Assembly (NCBI GenBank): GCA_964417555.1
Contig: CAYQIM010000026.1
Location: 1 to 17,357, forward strand
Direction of reading: 5' to 3'
DNA length: 17,357 nt
Source: CAYQIM01 sp964417555
GTDB lineage: Bacteria > Pseudomonadota > Gammaproteobacteria > Diplorickettsiales > Diplorickettsiaceae
The first letter of the stretch is position 1, and every line of letters begins with the position of its first letter. Both the position numbers and the translations under genes were made by a program. Of this stretch, positions 1 through 7,214 are shown piece after piece. Under the pieces are notes generated by a model. That model saw only the letters and a program-made list of their open reading frames with translations. It did not search any database and was not told the DNA's origin.

Positions 1-103
1 ACGGCGTGATGCGTTTCCTGCTTCGCCCGTCAACGCACGCCTATCGCGGGCTCCTCAACTTCGCATTGCTTCCGCAATGCTCTCATTGTCTCGTCGAAAG
101 ACA
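1..103. other. GC-rich edge segment, possibly part of a dispersed repeat
   Basis: The first 100 bases are about 58% G+C by hand count, against about 27% for the next 100. The segment holds a perfect 7-bp hairpin, GCATTGC-TTCC-GCAATGC, at 63-80. The change in composition is abrupt, near 103, and falls inside the open frame of the FRG gene. I infer that this is the edge of a repeat or inserted sequence joined to an older gene. It could also be ordinary coding sequence of unusual composition. Only one edge is visible, so the type of element cannot be named. Confidence 0.4.
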
Positions 104-1028
104 AAAAAAAATTTTTGATACAAATGGCGAGTTTTTTTGTCGCGGTGAACCAAAAATTTTTAAAACAAAATTAAAGCCAAAAATATTTCGTGAGGAAAAC
201 TTAAAATATGACGAAGCTGACTTAATTATTGATTTTCAAGCAACTTTTCCTAAATATCGTAAAGAACTTTTAGATGATTTAGATTGGTTGAGTTTGATGC
301 AGCATTACGGGTTACCTACTAGATTATTAGACTGGTCAATAAATCCTTTAGTCGCTTTGTACTTTTCCTTGGGCTCAGATGAATATTCAGATAACGATGG
401 AGCTTTTTATGTAGTTCCCATCTGTAACAGATTAAAAACTCCATATACAAAAAATGCACCTATAAAACATGCAACAAAATGGTCTATGCGATATTATTTA
501 GCGCTTGCACAATGTGGCTTAAATGAAGAGGTTGGTAATTTAATAATTAAATATGTTTTCCCTATGCGGGATAAGAGTTTAGTGAAAATTGTTCCTAATG
601 CTGATGGTTCATTTGCAAAAGAAATTTATGCTGTAAATCAGTTGGGAGTCAAAGAATTCATAACTGGCCTTTTTTATAAAGACATGAGTTTAAGAGATGT
701 AGTGGAGGTTTTCCCTGCACAGTCTCATGAAAGAATAATTTCTCAATCAGGTAGATTTACATTACATTATGGAAAATATATTAATAAAAATCAGGTTCTT
801 ACGAATGAAATTTCTATAAAAGATAGTGAATTTTTCAAAAAACATTTTTGCATAATTATACCAAGTAATATTAAGAGTAAACTTTTAAAATCTCTTAGAT
901 TAATGAATATCCATAAGTTTAGTCTTTTTCCGGAAGAAGAAAATTTTTTTAGTTATTATATAAGTAAAAATTCAAAAGATGAGTTAACAAGTGATTTAAT
1001 AGAAGAAAAGGAATTTCAAACTGTTTAA
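6..1028 (+). CDS. FRG-domain protein, N-terminus probably replaced or truncated
   Basis: The open frame gives 340 residues from a GTG at 6. The core FRG signature is clear: a CRGE motif (the usual F/W-R-G site) at residues 45-48, then QHYGLPTRLLDWS at 99-111 followed by NPLVALYFSL. FRG domains are named for the Phe-Arg-Gly motif. Their biochemical role is poorly defined, and many sit in mobile or defence-related regions. Residues 1 to about 34 come from the GC-rich edge segment and do not resemble an FRG N-terminus, so the native start is probably lost or lies elsewhere. No stop separates the frame from the window edge, so the gene could also begin outside. The C-terminal 150 residues match nothing I recognise. 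It lies upstream of a decayed recombinase and a tRNA, which fits cargo of an old island. Confidence 0.75.
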   Translation: MMRFLLRPSTHAYRGLLNFALLPQCSHCLVERQKKIFDTNGEFFCRGEPKIFKTKLKPKIFREENLKYDEADLIIDFQATFPKYRKELLDDLDWLSLMQHYGLPTRLLDWSINPLVALYFSLGSDEYSDNDGAFYVVPICNRLKTPYTKNAPIKHATKWSMRYYLALAQCGLNEEVGNLIIKYVFPMRDKSLVKIVPNADGSFAKEIYAVNQLGVKEFITGLFYKDMSLRDVVEVFPAQSHERIISQSGRFTLHYGKYINKNQVLTNEISIKDSEFFKKHFCIIIPSNIKSKLLKSLRLMNIHKFSLFPEEENFFSYYISKNSKDELTSDLIEEKEFQTV

Positions 1029-1145
1029 TGTAAACTAATAATTTGGATCTGCCTGTATCAAATATATAGGTTCTAACTCAATTGCGACAAATTTAACTCC
1101 CTCGAGGAGATTAAAGATCAGTAATAGCTTTGTTATTACAATGTA

Positions 1146-1945
1146 TTGATAATGGAAAATGCACGAATTCAACTTAAATGGCTAGATTTTCATCTTAAGG
1201 ATAAAGAGCTAAGTAACATTGATCGCAGCTTGCTTCAGGAAATAGCTGTCAAAAAAGAAAGGGAAAAAGTAGCGCCGGCCACAGTCAATCGGATGTTAGA
1301 AATAGTCCGCGCTATCCTTAATAAAGCTCTGGTGAATGGGAATAGATTGAAAAAGCACCTAAAGTTCCAGTTCGCTACGAAGGAGATGAACACGAGCGTT
1401 AGCTAACAAAGGAAGAAGCTAACCGACTTTTAATAGAACTACCATCTCATTTATCTGATATGGCTGCTTTTTCATTAGCTACCGGACTACGTAAATCAAA
1501 TGTTTTAGGACTTCGATGGAAACATGTGAATTTAGTTAATCGCCATGCTCAAATTCCCGCCAGTCAATCTAAAACGAAAAAGGCAATTCCTGTTCCCTTG
1601 AATACTGAAGCAGTTGCTGTTATTCGCCGACAAATGGGTAAACACATTGAGTTTGTTTTTACTTATAAAGGAAAGCCAGTGAAACAATGTAACACAGCTG
1701 CATGGCGGAAAGCATTAAAGTGAGTAGGAATAGAAAATTTTCATTGGCATGATTTACGTCATACGTGGGCCTCATGGCATGTACAAAATGAAAATGGAAC
1801 TTCATTACAGGAGTTACAACAGCTCGGAGGCTGGTCTTCTTTTGATAGGGTATTGTGCTATGCACATTTGAATAGCGACCATCTAAAAAAGGCAGCAGAA
1901 AGAATTGTTACTACACTTGAATCTTGTAACCCAATTTGGAGCTAG
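1146..1945 (+). pseudogene. Tyrosine recombinase (phage/island integrase), decayed
   Basis: This was a site-specific integrase of the tyrosine recombinase family. The core-binding part (ENARIQLKWLD onward) is read in one frame to about 1333. The catalytic part is read in another frame from 1334 to 1945. All catalytic positions are visible: Arg in TGLRKSN (codon 1490-1492), a Lys-rich strand after it, HDLRH (His codon 1748, Arg codon 1757), GGW, and Tyr in YAHL (codon 1859-1861). Lesions are a frameshift near 1325-1336 and in-frame stops TAG 1343-1345, TAG 1400-1402 and TGA 1721-1723. Family context suggests the stops replaced Trp, Trp and Arg. The first ~60 residues of a normal integrase are not found upstream, so the 5' end is also missing. 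It cannot make an active enzyme. Its position beside tRNA-Pro fits a former island integrase. Confidence 0.88.
1832..1855 (+). repeat. 24-base inverted repeat, left arm (inside integrase)
   Basis: These 24 bases encode W-S-S-F-D-R-V-L just before the catalytic Tyr of the integrase remnant. Their exact reverse complement occurs at 2144-2167, beyond the tRNA-Pro gene. The match stops sharply on both sides. The segment fits the integrase family pattern here, so this arm is the likely source and the other arm the copy. Confidence 0.9.
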
Positions 1946-1962
1946 CTGAATGAAACTAAAGC

Positions 1963-1971
1963 TGATAAAAT
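1963..1971 (+). promoter_or_regulatory. Candidate extended -10 promoter of tRNA-Pro
   Basis: TG-A-TAAAAT matches an extended -10 element. It is followed by a C/G-rich stretch (CCCCGCG, 1973-1979) of the kind found as a discriminator in stable-RNA promoters. Transcription from about 1978-1980 would leave a leader of roughly 24 bases before the mature tRNA. No good -35 box is visible. This is inferred from motif and position only. Confidence 0.4.
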
Positions 1972-1986
1972 TCCCCGCGTTTTTGG

Positions 1987-2004
1987 CGATTTTTGCAAAA
2001 ATCG
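1987..2004. repeat. Perfect 18-base palindrome at the tRNA 5' boundary
   Basis: CGATTTTTGCAAAAATCG is a perfect palindrome whose last two bases are the first two of mature tRNA-Pro. As RNA it would form a hairpin in the 5' leader across the expected RNase P cleavage site. It could instead be the end of the integrase unit or part of an old crossover region. Its role is unknown. Confidence 0.6.
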
Positions 2005-2079
2005 GGGTGTAGCTCAGCTTGGTAGAGCACTAGCTTCGGGAGTTAGGGGCCGGAGGTTCGAATCCTCTCATCCCGACCA
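2003..2079 (+). tRNA. tRNA-Pro (anticodon CGG)
   Basis: This is a complete 77-base cloverleaf. The acceptor stem pairs CGGGGTG with CATCCCG. The D-arm contains AGCTC...GAGC. The anticodon stem pairs CTAGC with GTTAG (one G-T) around the loop TTCGGGA, giving anticodon CGG. The T-arm is GGAGG-TTCGAAT-CCTCT. The discriminator is A and CCA is encoded (2077-2079). It closely resembles E. coli tRNA-Pro(CGG). It reads CCG codons. The gene lies directly downstream of an integrase remnant, and tRNA genes are common integration targets. Confidence 0.95.
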
Positions 2080-2417
2080 ACACTTGAGTAAAAACAGTCT
2101 CGGCCACCTTTTAAAGATTGATACCACTTAAGTGGACCTAACGCAATACCCTATCAAAAGAAGACCAAATACTTCCGTAAACAATAATAATTAAAAATCA
2201 CATGCCTACATTTTCAAAACTAAAAATCTTAATCCTTTTGTAAACCAATACGCTACACGAAATATGGCCCTGCCTTAATGACACTATAATCCATCATTCA
2301 TATACATAAATTTTTGTTTTCTACACTCTTCGACCCTCTTTAAAATTTAGATTACGTTAATAAATAGTTAATATATCAATAGTAGTATAGCCAGCTTCTT
2401 ATTGCTCTGGAAAAAAT
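2080..2417. other. Intergenic region after tRNA-Pro
   Basis: No gene is seen in these 338 bases. They hold a 12-base perfect palindrome CCACTTAAGTGG at 2124-2135 and, just after it, the inverted copy of an integrase fragment at 2144-2167. The rest is AT-rich. A TATAAT at 2285-2290 has no convincing -35 partner. Transfer remnants between the tRNA and the 460-residue gene are the best description. Confidence 0.5.
2144..2167 (-). repeat. 24-base inverted repeat, right arm
   Basis: This is the exact reverse complement of 1832-1855 in the integrase remnant, 288 bases away across tRNA-Pro. Read on the minus strand it gives the same W-S-S-F-D-R-V-L codons, but then Arg and a stop, and the preceding codons do not match the integrase. 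It is therefore a short copy, not a second gene. Confidence 0.9.
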
Positions 2418-3800
2418 ATGCGCGCTACTAAACAAAAAAAAAAGATTGGCTTATTAAGTAATTCAACGGGAAATTTCGATATGCTTGGCCTACACGCTAT
2501 GCAACTTAGAGCAATTATCAATGTCATACAACTTGAGAGTCAGATTGAATCTGTATCTTCACCGAATGCTAAGGCAGATTCACTTATAAAAAAATTATTT
2601 AAACGCCCTTCAAGTCCAAAAAAATTAATAGCCCGCATAAAAGAAAAATTTAATCACTTAAAGAGTAATTATCCAATAGAAACACAGCAAAAAATTCTTT
2701 CTCATTTAGATAGCTTAAGTGTCGGCATTCCGCTATTAAAAAAACTGGAAACTCAGGATAAAGATATAACCAAACCAGATATTTCTAATCAATTAGAAAC
2801 CTTAAATGCATTTGATTTCTACAAAATGCTCATAGCAATCCATAATCATTGCAAAATTACTCTTCATAAAAATGAAGAAGCAAGCGCTATATCAGAGCCT
2901 TTTCTACACTATGCGCTATCCACCCTACCTCCCGTATTGAACTTTTGTAACAGTGGTAATGCTTTAGATCAAGAAATGCTAAACAAATCATTAAAAAAAA
3001 TGTATGAAAATGCAAATAAATTATGTAGCAACTACCAAACAAGGTTTAATCAGCCCAGTGAAAGTTTTACGTATATCGTAGATGCCATTGCTAATGTCAT
3101 AAACCTACTAGAACAAGATAAAATAAAATCTCAAGCACAAACAGATGGAAAATCTTCCTCGATAAAAATACTGCTTAAAAAAGAAGAAATTCCGCTGAAG
3201 GTAATCCCAAACGAAAAATTAGAAAAATTATTTACCTTATTTTATAACGTTGTTACAAGTATTAATACCTTGGTTACAAACCAGACAGAAGAGCAACTGT
3301 TTCAGAACTTTACAAGGTTTATTGAGCAAATAGAAAAAGATAGTAGAAAATCTATTCAATTATTAAATTTCATTGAGATTAAAAAATTTATCAAAGATAA
3401 AATTTTTAATGATCCTAAATTTATAACGGCACTGCTTGGTTATGTTACTCCGCTAGAAAGTATTCTTAAGCCGTATCTTTTAAAAAACGCTAATAGTCAA
3501 GCTATGGCAGAAGAATGTCATTCTCTGCTCAGTACAATTAAGGCATTTAAATCACTGCTAGAAGAAATAGAAGTGTATAGTACTTTCTATAAAAAAGGAT
3601 TAGATATTGCTGATAATCAACCGGATATTGAAGTTACAGTGGAAATAAGAGCGAAAAGTAGATTAACACTTATAACCGATGAAAATAAAAGAGCAACTTT
3701 TCTTGTCAATAGAAATAGTATCTTTCATCATAACGATAATAGTGATCACACAGCAGAAACTGAAGATAAAACTTATCGTTATAGTTGCACGACGCTTTAA
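2418..3800 (+). CDS. Hypothetical 460-residue protein, possible secreted effector
   Basis: I do not recognise this protein. It starts at ATG 2418 with a weak Shine-Dalgarno GGA seven bases upstream. It is Lys-, Ser-, Asn- and Leu-rich and looks mostly helical. It has no signal peptide and no membrane segment. Residues 1-10 are strongly basic. The final ~60 residues switch to shorter, more beta-like stretches (DIEVTVEIRAKSRLTLITD), with an acidic patch HTAETED near the C-terminus. It is a single gene flanked by AT-rich spacers, next to a decayed integrase and tRNA. Size, composition and isolation resemble the orphan effector candidates of Legionellales, which use a Dot/Icm type IV system. That link is inference: no known effector domain is visible. 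The frame is fully intact. Confidence 0.7.
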   Translation: MRATKQKKKIGLLSNSTGNFDMLGLHAMQLRAIINVIQLESQIESVSSPNAKADSLIKKLFKRPSSPKKLIARIKEKFNHLKSNYPIETQQKILSHLDSLSVGIPLLKKLETQDKDITKPDISNQLETLNAFDFYKMLIAIHNHCKITLHKNEEASAISEPFLHYALSTLPPVLNFCNSGNALDQEMLNKSLKKMYENANKLCSNYQTRFNQPSESFTYIVDAIANVINLLEQDKIKSQAQTDGKSSSIKILLKKEEIPLKVIPNEKLEKLFTLFYNVVTSINTLVTNQTEEQLFQNFTRFIEQIEKDSRKSIQLLNFIEIKKFIKDKIFNDPKFITALLGYVTPLESILKPYLLKNANSQAMAEECHSLLSTIKAFKSLLEEIEVYSTFYKKGLDIADNQPDIEVTVEIRAKSRLTLITDENKRATFLVNRNSIFHHNDNSDHTAETEDKTYRYSCTTL

Positions 3801-4120
3801 TCACCTTGGCTATTGTGCACAGTACAAATCAAAACTTAGAAATGAGTATTTGATAAAAATAAAAGCCTTGATTTAACTAAATAAAAGTTTAATTGTAATG
3901 AAAATTTTACCGTAATAGCTCCTAATTTTTATTATCTACCCTTAATGATTCATTAAGGGAGATAATAGTCTATATACTATGTTTTTGGCAGCGTGCGGAA
4001 CATTGAAATTACGAAATTTTGGCTAAAGTAAAAACAAGCAAACGGTAGGCAAATTACAACTGTTTGATTATTAATTATTTTTTAAACTATGTATCCGACT
4101 CGCGAGTTAGAAGCGGAAGT
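3801..4120. other. Intergenic region between convergent genes
   Basis: These 320 bases lie between the plus-strand 460-residue gene and the minus-strand ccmH end. The one clear structure is the long hairpin at 3930-3967. A tRNA-like T-arm sequence begins at 4115 and runs into the end of ccmH. I see no other gene. Confidence 0.5.
3930..3967. terminator. Long near-perfect hairpin, possible bidirectional terminator
   Basis: Arms TATTATCT-A-CCCTTAATGA and TCATTAAGGG-AGATAATA pair over 18 bp with one bulged A and a minimal loop. It lies between two convergent genes, where a shared terminator would be expected. Neither side has a proper T-run, so intrinsic termination would be weak. It could instead be a small palindromic repeat or an RNA processing site. 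Confidence 0.45.
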
Positions 4121-4531
4121 TCAAGTCTTCTTATTACACACAACTCTTAGCACAACTATCAGCAATAAAATAAAAGGCCCCAACCAAAGCAGATAAGTCA
4201 ACGGATAAAATGGTGGCTTAAAAAAAATATATTCACCATAACGGCTGACTAAGTATTTTTTAATGTGTTGTGCCGATTCCCCTTTTTGTAGCCGTTGATA
4301 AATTATTTGACGAAGATCTTTGGCTAGTGGCGCATTTGAATCAGCTAGATTTTGATTCTGACAAACGAGACATCGTAACTCTTGAATTATCTGCTCAAAT
4401 TGCTTTTTCTTTAGCACCGAATTAAAGGGGTAAATATCTTGGCTTTCGGCGGCTAAACACACTGAAAAAAACAATAGACTAAAAAAAAACAATAATTGCC
4501 GATAAAAAAATCTTTTATTGTTTTTGCACAT
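4121..4531 (-). CDS. ccmH: CcmH, cytochrome c maturation thiol protein (short form)
   Basis: CcmH works on the outer face of the inner membrane with CcmG and CcmF, keeping the haem-binding cysteines of apocytochrome c reduced for haem ligation. The 136-residue product has a Sec signal peptide (residues 1 to about 27, ending CLAA), the family signature LRCLVCQNQ with Cys54 and Cys57, then NLADSNAPLAKDLR, and one membrane anchor at about 105-128. It is the short form: the C-terminal TPR part (CcmI) fused in E. coli CcmH is absent, and no ccmI follows. ATG 4531 overlaps the end of ccmG by 17 bases, which suggests translational coupling. The gene is last in the cluster. Confidence 0.95.
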   Translation of the reverse strand: MCKNNKRFFYRQLLFFFSLLFFSVCLAAESQDIYPFNSVLKKKQFEQIIQELRCLVCQNQNLADSNAPLAKDLRQIIYQRLQKGESAQHIKKYLVSRYGEYIFFKPPFYPLTYLLWLGPFILLLIVVLRVVCNKKT

Positions 4532-5057
4532 ATTCTCTTCTTTTATGCTGATTTAGCCTAGGCAGTATTTCTGCAGTCCAACTCGATTGTGTCAAAGGGC
4601 CTATTTGCTTATAACGAATAATACCTTCCCCATCAATCAAAAAACTTTCTGGTACACCGTAGACACCTAACTCAATACCCAAAAATCCTTTTGGATCAAA
4701 AATCACGCTTTGGTAAGGGTTACCATACTGCTTTAACCAATGTTTTGCGTTATTTATCGTGTCTCGATAATTTAAAGCTATCATCTGTATAGGCGATTTT
4801 TTTGCTAAATCTAACAAAAAATCATGCTCTATCAGGCAACTGCTACACCAGCTTGACCATACCACCAGTAATGAAAAATGGTCAGCAAAAATCTTTTCAG
4901 TCAATTTTTTTTTTTCATCAAATAAGCTTGGCACCTCAAAGTGAGGCATCGGCTTATTAATTAATGGCGATGGAATCTGTGCCGGATCCTTGGCTAAGCC
5001 TTGCCATAAAAAAAACAAAAGGCAAATAAGCAAAAAAATAGGTAACAAATAACGCAT
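4515..5057 (-). CDS. ccmG: CcmG/DsbE, membrane-anchored thiol-disulfide oxidoreductase
   Basis: CcmG is a periplasmic thioredoxin-like protein that helps reduce the CXXCH cysteines of apocytochrome c. I start it at ATG 5057, three bases after the ccmF stop region begins to clear, with AGGA just upstream. A longer in-frame start at 5135 would add 26 residues lying inside ccmF and lacks family support. The 180-residue product has an N-terminal membrane anchor (about residues 4-21). The thioredoxin active site is WSSWCSSC (Cys71, Cys74), with the acidic residue of the family nearby, and the cis-Pro loop reads GVPESFLID. Length fits the family. ccmF ends six bases upstream and ccmH overlaps it downstream, so all three are one transcription unit. 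Confidence 0.95.
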   Translation of the reverse strand: MRYLLPIFLLICLLFFLWQGLAKDPAQIPSPLINKPMPHFEVPSLFDEKKKLTEKIFADHFSLLVVWSSWCSSCLIEHDFLLDLAKKSPIQMIALNYRDTINNAKHWLKQYGNPYQSVIFDPKGFLGIELGVYGVPESFLIDGEGIIRYKQIGPLTQSSWTAEILPRLNQHKRREYVQKQ

Positions 5058-5062
5058 AAATC

Positions 5063-6964
5063 CTAAGTTCTTCTTTTTTGCAACAGTGACCAAGCTCCGC
5101 CCACTATCATCAATAAACCCCCTGCCCAAATCCAACGAATAAAAGGCTTAGCGTAAAAACGTAAAGCCCAGGCGTTATTAGGTAAAGGCTCGGCGAGCGC
5201 AATGTATAAATCGCGCCATAAACCAGCATTAATCGCTGGCTTACTTAATGCGATGCCGGAAGCAGGATAATAACGTAATTGCGGCTTTAAATAAGTGGAT
5301 GGCTGATTCAGTAACTGTAATTTAGCTTCCATACCAGTGTAATTAGGCCCTTGGAAATCAGTAACATTTTCTAATTTAAATTGATAGGTACCTAACCGCA
5401 AAGTATCTCCTATCATCATACGCACATCACGCTGCAGGCTGTAGGCACTACTCAGGATAATTCCAATAGCCGAAACGGCCACACCTAAGTGAGCTAATAG
5501 CATAGCACTGCGAGTACGTAAGATTTGTTGCCAAGCTATTCTTTTTTGTTTACATCGCCAAAAAAATTGCAGTGTACTCAATATAATCCATAGGGCTAAA
5601 GCAAGGCCAAAAATTACCTTCCACTGCAGTTTATGCATAAAAAAAGCAATAGCAAAAATACTCAATCCACCTGCCGCAGCCAATACACTAATGATTTTTA
5701 GCCATAATTTTTCCCTTGGTCTTTTTGTGCCATTAACCCAATAGGAAACTCCCATCATAAATAAAAGTAAAAAAGAAAATGGCAAAAAAATACAATTAAA
5801 ATAAGGTGCACCTACTGAAAGCTTGCCTAAACCTAATACTTCGATAATTAAAGGATAAAGTGTGCCCAATAAAATAGTAAAAATAGAAACACTTAATAAA
5901 ATATTATTTCCAATTAACAGCATTTCTCTCGATAAAAGCGGAAAGGAATAAGGATTTTCTTTAAAATGCTGTATTCGCAACGCATAAATTAATAGCGCCG
6001 CACCTACAATAATGGCCAGTAAACCTAACATAAAGATGCCGCGCCATGGATCGACTGCGAAAGCATGCACCGAAACTAAAATACCTGAACGTACGATAAA
6101 AGTTCCTAGTAAACTTAACGCAAAGGTGACTATCGCCAGTAAAATAATCCAGGTTTTTAATAATTCTTTTTTTTTTAATACGAATAAAGAATGGATTAAT
6201 GCTGTTCCTGCCAACCAAGGTAAAAGTGAGGCGTTTTCAACCGGATCCCAAAACCACCAACCACCCCACCCTAATACGCGATAAGCCCACCAACTTCCGG
6301 AAACAATTCCACAGGTTAAAAAATACCAGGCGGCTAAGGTCCATGGTTTTACACACTGCGCCCAGTGTCTATCCAAACGATGACTTAATAATGCCGATAT
6401 CGCAAACGCAAATGTCACAGCAAAGCCAACGTAACCCATATATAAGAGGGGTGGATGAAAAACCAAACCAGGATCTTGCAATAATGGATTCAAATCACGA
6501 CCATCCACAAACGTTTCCGTGGTTGTAATAAATGGATTCGAAAGCGTTAGCAAAAATAATAGGAATCCAGCACTAATAAAACCTAAAACTGCAATGACTT
6601 GTGCTAAAGTCGTTAACGTTAATTTATTAGCGAATAAAGTAACCGCTACTGTCCAAAGGCTTAAAATAAACACCCAGAGCAAGATCGAACCCTCATGCCC
6701 ACCCCAGATGGCACAAAAACGATAAAACCAAGGCAAATGACTATTTGAATTTTGCGCGACGTAGAGCAAAGAAAAATCATTCGCCAAAAAAGCATAGCCT
6801 AGACCAAAAAAAATAATTGTTAACAGAAAACACTGTAGCCAAGCTAAAGGTTTTGCTAGCTTCATACCGACAACATTTTGTCGATAAGCACCCCATAAGG
6901 GAATAACACACTGAAATAATGCACTAAAAAAAGAAAAAATGAGAAGCAAAGAACAAAATTCCAT
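5063..6964 (-). CDS. ccmF: CcmF, cytochrome c haem lyase core subunit
   Basis: CcmF is the large integral inner-membrane protein of System I that joins haem from CcmE to apocytochrome c. I use ATG 6964, which gives 633 residues and begins MEFCSLLL, lining up with the usual family N-terminus. An upstream ATG at 6988 and a TTG at 6994 are in frame but add residues the family lacks. Visible signatures are WGGHEGS at 87-93, a conserved loop ending FHPPLLYMGY near residues 169-178, and the haem-handling WWD region GWGGWWFWDPVENASLLPW at 232-250. Many hydrophobic helices span the whole length, with a large periplasmic loop near the C-terminus. No ccmABCDE lies upstream: the next gene that way is an unrelated membrane protein. 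The cluster is therefore split from the rest of the system. Confidence 0.95.
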   Translation of the reverse strand: MEFCSLLLIFSFFSALFQCVIPLWGAYRQNVVGMKLAKPLAWLQCFLLTIIFFGLGYAFLANDFSLLYVAQNSNSHLPWFYRFCAIWGGHEGSILLWVFILSLWTVAVTLFANKLTLTTLAQVIAVLGFISAGFLLFLLTLSNPFITTTETFVDGRDLNPLLQDPGLVFHPPLLYMGYVGFAVTFAFAISALLSHRLDRHWAQCVKPWTLAAWYFLTCGIVSGSWWAYRVLGWGGWWFWDPVENASLLPWLAGTALIHSLFVLKKKELLKTWIILLAIVTFALSLLGTFIVRSGILVSVHAFAVDPWRGIFMLGLLAIIVGAALLIYALRIQHFKENPYSFPLLSREMLLIGNNILLSVSIFTILLGTLYPLIIEVLGLGKLSVGAPYFNCIFLPFSFLLLFMMGVSYWVNGTKRPREKLWLKIISVLAAAGGLSIFAIAFFMHKLQWKVIFGLALALWIILSTLQFFWRCKQKRIAWQQILRTRSAMLLAHLGVAVSAIGIILSSAYSLQRDVRMMIGDTLRLGTYQFKLENVTDFQGPNYTGMEAKLQLLNQPSTYLKPQLRYYPASGIALSKPAINAGLWRDLYIALAEPLPNNAWALRFYAKPFIRWIWAGGLLMIVGGAWSLLQKRRT

Positions 6965-7057
6965 TTTATTGGTTTTCCAAACAATCATGGACAAACAGTC
7001 AGTACGCTAATAAGCTTAATCGCTGTTAAATCACTTATAAAAGCAGGGGAATAATTT

Positions 7058-7108
7058 ATGCGTAAATTAACATATTTATCACATTATGTCTTTGTGTTAG
7101 CTCCCTAA
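7058..7108 (+). CDS. Possible 16-residue small ORF
   Basis: ATG 7058 opens a 16-codon frame encoding MRKLTYLSHYVFVLAP. A GGGG Shine-Dalgarno-like run lies about nine bases upstream, and a TTATAA at 7034-7039 could be a -10 box. The frame stops six bases before a terminator-like hairpin. The product would be short and hydrophobic, like a leader peptide or the first part of a signal sequence. It may be a real small protein, a leader, or the stub of a lost gene. The codon count is too small to judge by composition. Confidence 0.3.
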   Translation: MRKLTYLSHYVFVLAP

Positions 7109-7114
7109 TTTTTG

Positions 7115-7151
7115 AACACAATGGGCACAATAAAATACCCATTGTGTTTTT
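7115..7151 (+). terminator. Rho-independent terminator (plus strand)
   Basis: AACACAATGGG pairs perfectly with CCCATTGTGTT over 11 bp around a 12-base loop and is followed by a T-run (7147-7151). The T-run is on the plus-strand side only. No recognised plus-strand gene ends here, only the 16-codon ORF, so the terminator implies some plus-strand transcript starting near 7040. Confidence 0.6.
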
Positions 7152-7214
7152 CCCTCAGAGGGTCATCCCATTTACATAGCCTATTAATTAGTACAACGCG
7201 GTAGTTCGTTTGGG

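Noticed and set aside
3679..3876. 65-codon plus-strand frame overlapping the end of the 460-residue gene
   Set aside because: Most of it overlaps the larger gene in another frame, and the tail has no ribosome site or recognisable content.
5961..6725. Several open frames on both strands inside ccmF
   Set aside because: They lie wholly within a strongly supported CcmF coding sequence and show no family features or ribosome sites.
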